From NCBI GenBank assembly GCA_026874595.1, contig CM049313.1:79556659-79620658 (forward strand): DNA of 64,000 nucleotides, written 5' to 3'. Both the position numbers and the translations under genes were made by a program. Position 1 is the first letter of the stretch. Each line of letters begins with the position of its first letter. The stretch is from Sipunculus nudus. Its lineage: Eukaryota; Annelida; Sipuncula; Golfingiida; Sipunculidae. The notes under the pieces are model-generated. The model was not told the DNA's origin. It ran no database searches and saw nothing but the letters and a program-made list of their open reading frames with translations. Shown in pieces: positions 61,346 through 64,000 of the stretch.

Positions 61346-62395
61346 TATGTTCAGTCTATCTCCTGAATTGTTCAATGATATAGAATGAGTTTGAATTAGA
61401 TGAGCGAAGACTTGGAAGATGCACACCTCATAATTATTTTTCCCCTTTTCGCAATGTCCATCTTTACAAAATTCCATTTAAATCCACCATTGATGAAATG
61501 TCTGTTCTTTACTAAGAGACTAATACATATTGCAAAGAGACAAATACATATTATACATCTAACTGTTGATCGAGACAAAGCTATTTCTCTCTTTTGGCAC
61601 GGACATTTCCCTCGATTAGCTGCAAGTTTGACAAACACACATAGACATACATGCACACAAATCGGAGCCCGTCTACACATCCCTTCTATCCCTATCTGGA
61701 CAAACTCTGTTGTCTGCTGTTAACTGGATAGGCAGAAAGCTAAGAATGGTCTCAACACAGCGGGCCCATGTCCTTTCTCTCTGTCTCTGAGCCTCCTATA
61801 TTAAACCGGCAAATTATCTCAGCAGCAGGCTGGACACACGCACCACAGGGACATTCCAGTACGACTACCTTTTCATATATGCGGGTAGAGACACTTTCCA
61901 AACGCTGTGGTAAACGCATGCACTAATAATCATAATTTCTTAATGTTTAGTGTATTATTTCAATCCAATATCCAATTTAAATATTTAAATAATTCTAGCG
62001 AGGCCAGGCTTGAGGAGGGTATCTTACCAGCCAGGCTTAGATGGAGGCTAACACTTTCCCAAGAGTTGCCTTCCGGGCCGTATACCTAGATGAAGACTTG
62101 TCGTATATTCTTTCATTCAGCCTTAAAGCTCTTTTATATTTTACAAAGACAAGGACAAATACCAACAACTTGTATACCTCAGGAAGCATCCGCAGGGGCC
62201 AGTACGAATGGAAAGGGGACATTGATAACACTAATACACCCCTTAGGGTGCCTTTCCATAGATGCGGGCCCCACGCTACGCTCCCCATGCAGCAGAAATC
62301 TTCTGCTTCTAAGAAGCTACTAATTTTCCCGCTGCCTGGTTTGACCATTTATGATACACTTTGACACCAGATGGTGGGTCTGTCTACTGGAAAAA
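61346..62395. other. Downstream flank, no recognised gene
   Basis: Short ORFs on both strands between 61400 and 62364 have no family motif. GC rises at 61990-62340, where 'ccaggcttgaggagggtatc' and 'agccaggcttagatggagg' give a small imperfect direct repeat. It may be an unidentified repeat. Confidence 0.4.
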
Positions 62396-62760
62396 ACAAG
62401 GGACCCATGGGTCACGGCGCTCAGCTTAAGTTTGAAATTTTTGCAAATGCAAAATATTCTATTTTTATGTTTTTTATATTTATATAAGTATATGAGAAGC
62501 TAATAGGAAAGAGGCCATCCTACTTGGTTATAGTAAAGTTCTAAATATATGATTGCAAACTAATACTCCGACAAGACTGTCATGAAGAAAAACAGTAAAA
62601 GTTTTGAGATACTGTGATGCATATGAAAAATTTACAGATGGACAGGCCAGTGGACAGAATAGACTAATACCTTTATTTCACTTATTTCACTTTCAAGGGA
62701 ATAATACATTTAAGTTTATATATAAGCCTATTATTTAAGCATATCCACTTTTTCCATTAA
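62396..62760 (+). repeat. Partial end-sharing repeat, relative of 47473
   Basis: It begins 'acaagggacccatgggtcac' followed by 'tttttgcaaatgcaaaatat', as at 47473, and shares the palindromic 5' end of the 48839 and 54474 elements. The rest is AT-rich, and the 3' end is not found. Confidence 0.65.
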
Positions 62761-64000
62761 AATAGTTTTTATCTAATTAATTATTTTTATTAACAAGTTT
62801 TATAAATTTGTATTAAAAAACACTGAAAATATAAGTTAAAATATTAGAATTCTAAGTTGCAATCATTTTATATCCAGAGTGTAGCTGTTATTGGGTCATA
62901 TTATGCATACACATATATTTTTATTATTTTTAAATCAAATGTTTAAACTGAATGTAAAAGAAAATAATGCCACAACATGGCATCTACAAGATTATTCCTT
63001 GAATCACAATTAAAAGTTTTGCACATTGCAGTTTTCAGTACATGCTTAATCTTATTCACCGAAATAAAATAAAAGATCCAGTAAATTTGGTAAACTAAAA
63101 ACATCTTTTCAAATAAAGTATACACACTGTCGGTTGAATGAGGGACAAACAATATCATTATGCTAATTGCAATCTAAGCTATAATTTATTACTGGTGAAG
63201 TTTTGACTCTTCTCAAATAAGGAATTACTTATCTGATGAACATCCACACTTTCATAGCAATACACCACTTTATGGACACAATTAAATGTGCACTTTAATC
63301 ATTGTAACCCTGGTGGTAAATACAAAATCTGAAATGTAGCATTGCATAGCCAAGAATAAAATGAAATACAGAAAATTATAACATTCATCTAGTTAATGCA
63401 CCATCTAGGGGGGGGGGGGTGTGCAGGGCAGAGGGGAAGCCTGCTAATAGTGGCCAAGCTGAGCCAAGGCAAGCTGCCTGGGGTGGGTTACATAATGCAA
63501 GTGAAGGCTGTACTACTAGGTGGGCTAGATGTAAACAACACTTGACATGGTGTATGAAAACTTGAATAGAAGCTACTCTTTTCAATCAATTCCTTTGAAA
63601 TTTCAGATTTTAAAAGATTAAATCCTTATGTATATATGCTGTGAAAATTAAATCAACAGTGCTTACAGGGAAAAAATGTGCCATTGCCAAAGTTGGACAA
63701 AATTTAATATTCTTGAAAAAAAGTCTCCAGCTTCAGCAATTCTCATCTTAGGTCAGTAAATATATTTCTTGATTTTTTAAAAAGTGCATTATGTTTGGGC
63801 CCATAACTTAAAAAAAAATGCGCAATACTGAAATCATTTCTGGCATGTGCATAGCAAATGTATAGAAAAATATGTATATTATATGTGATCATAGTCAGAT
63901 CAGTGGTTTTGATATCAGGCAGTCTTAAAGTGTAACAATGGGGTTTTTATGAAAAAAAATGAAGTTTTTCATTAACATCTCAAAAGAATTAAATCCTAGT
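62761..64000. other. AT-rich flank, no recognised gene
   Basis: Unique AT-rich sequence with an 11-base G run at 63409-63419. The ORFs at 62943-63158 and 63385-63585 (-) show no domain. Cut by the window end. Confidence 0.4.

Noticed and set aside
62041-62364. Overlapping ORFs on both strands downstream of the acid phosphatase
   Set aside because: No recognisable domain; the higher GC there makes open frames likely in all directions.

Overview
This is a eukaryotic (animal) window. It has one multi-exon host gene with long introns, abundant non-LTR and LTR retrotransposon remains, satellites and minisatellites, and no operons. Repeats built from short palindromic boxes, CR1-like LINEs with a PHD/esterase ORF1, tRNA-headed SINE traces and minisatellite-cored elements with fixed ends suggest a marine invertebrate, perhaps a mollusc. 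That assignment is inference.

The host gene is a tartrate-resistant (purple) acid phosphatase of the ACP5 type on the + strand. I place four coding exons at 12645-12690 (signal peptide), 47188-47457, 60021-60295 and 60959-61297. Splice phases agree throughout (1, 1, 0), the predicted protein is 309 residues, and all seven metal ligands and both second-shell histidines of the family are visible. A poly(A) signal lies at 61340-61345. Intron 1 is about 34.5 kb, intron 2 about 12.6 kb and intron 3 about 0.66 kb; introns 1 and 2 are largely made of repeats.

Layout. 1-12.6 kb: upstream DNA with a 12-bp minisatellite in three blocks, a decayed LINE between two of them, and an LTR-element protease fragment. 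12.7-19.4 kb: intron 1 with a 1.3-kb pyrimidine tract, TA/GA microsatellites, a ~330-bp tandem repeat and a tRNA-like SINE head. 20.0-28.7 kb: minus-strand Gypsy-type LTR retrotransposon fossils, one split by a 3.58-kb minus-strand LINE with an 11-bp target duplication. 28.8-46.1 kb: a 17,308-bp inverted-repeat element (see below). 46.1-47.2 kb: the ~74-bp minisatellite into which that element inserted. 47.5-57 kb: intron 2 with a CR1-like LINE interrupted by elements that share ends but carry different tandem-repeat cores; two of these carry arrays of perfect DR1 nuclear-receptor motifs. 57-60 kb: more LINE fragments and a hairpin-ended tandem-repeat element. 61.3-64 kb: downstream DNA with no recognised gene.

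The most interesting object is the 28801-46108 element. It starts TGTTGCAACC, ends GGTTGCAACA and is flanked by the 6-bp duplication CAGGCA. Its terminal inverted repeats are about 340 bp. Its left arm holds about 40 monomers of a 248-bp satellite with higher-order structure, and its right arm holds about 3.6 monomers in inverted orientation. Each monomer carries a 32-bp-arm inverted repeat made of the same 12-mer found in the termini. Deleting the element and one CAGGCA restores a normal unit of the surrounding minisatellite, so it behaves as a mobile unit. I see no coding capacity in it.
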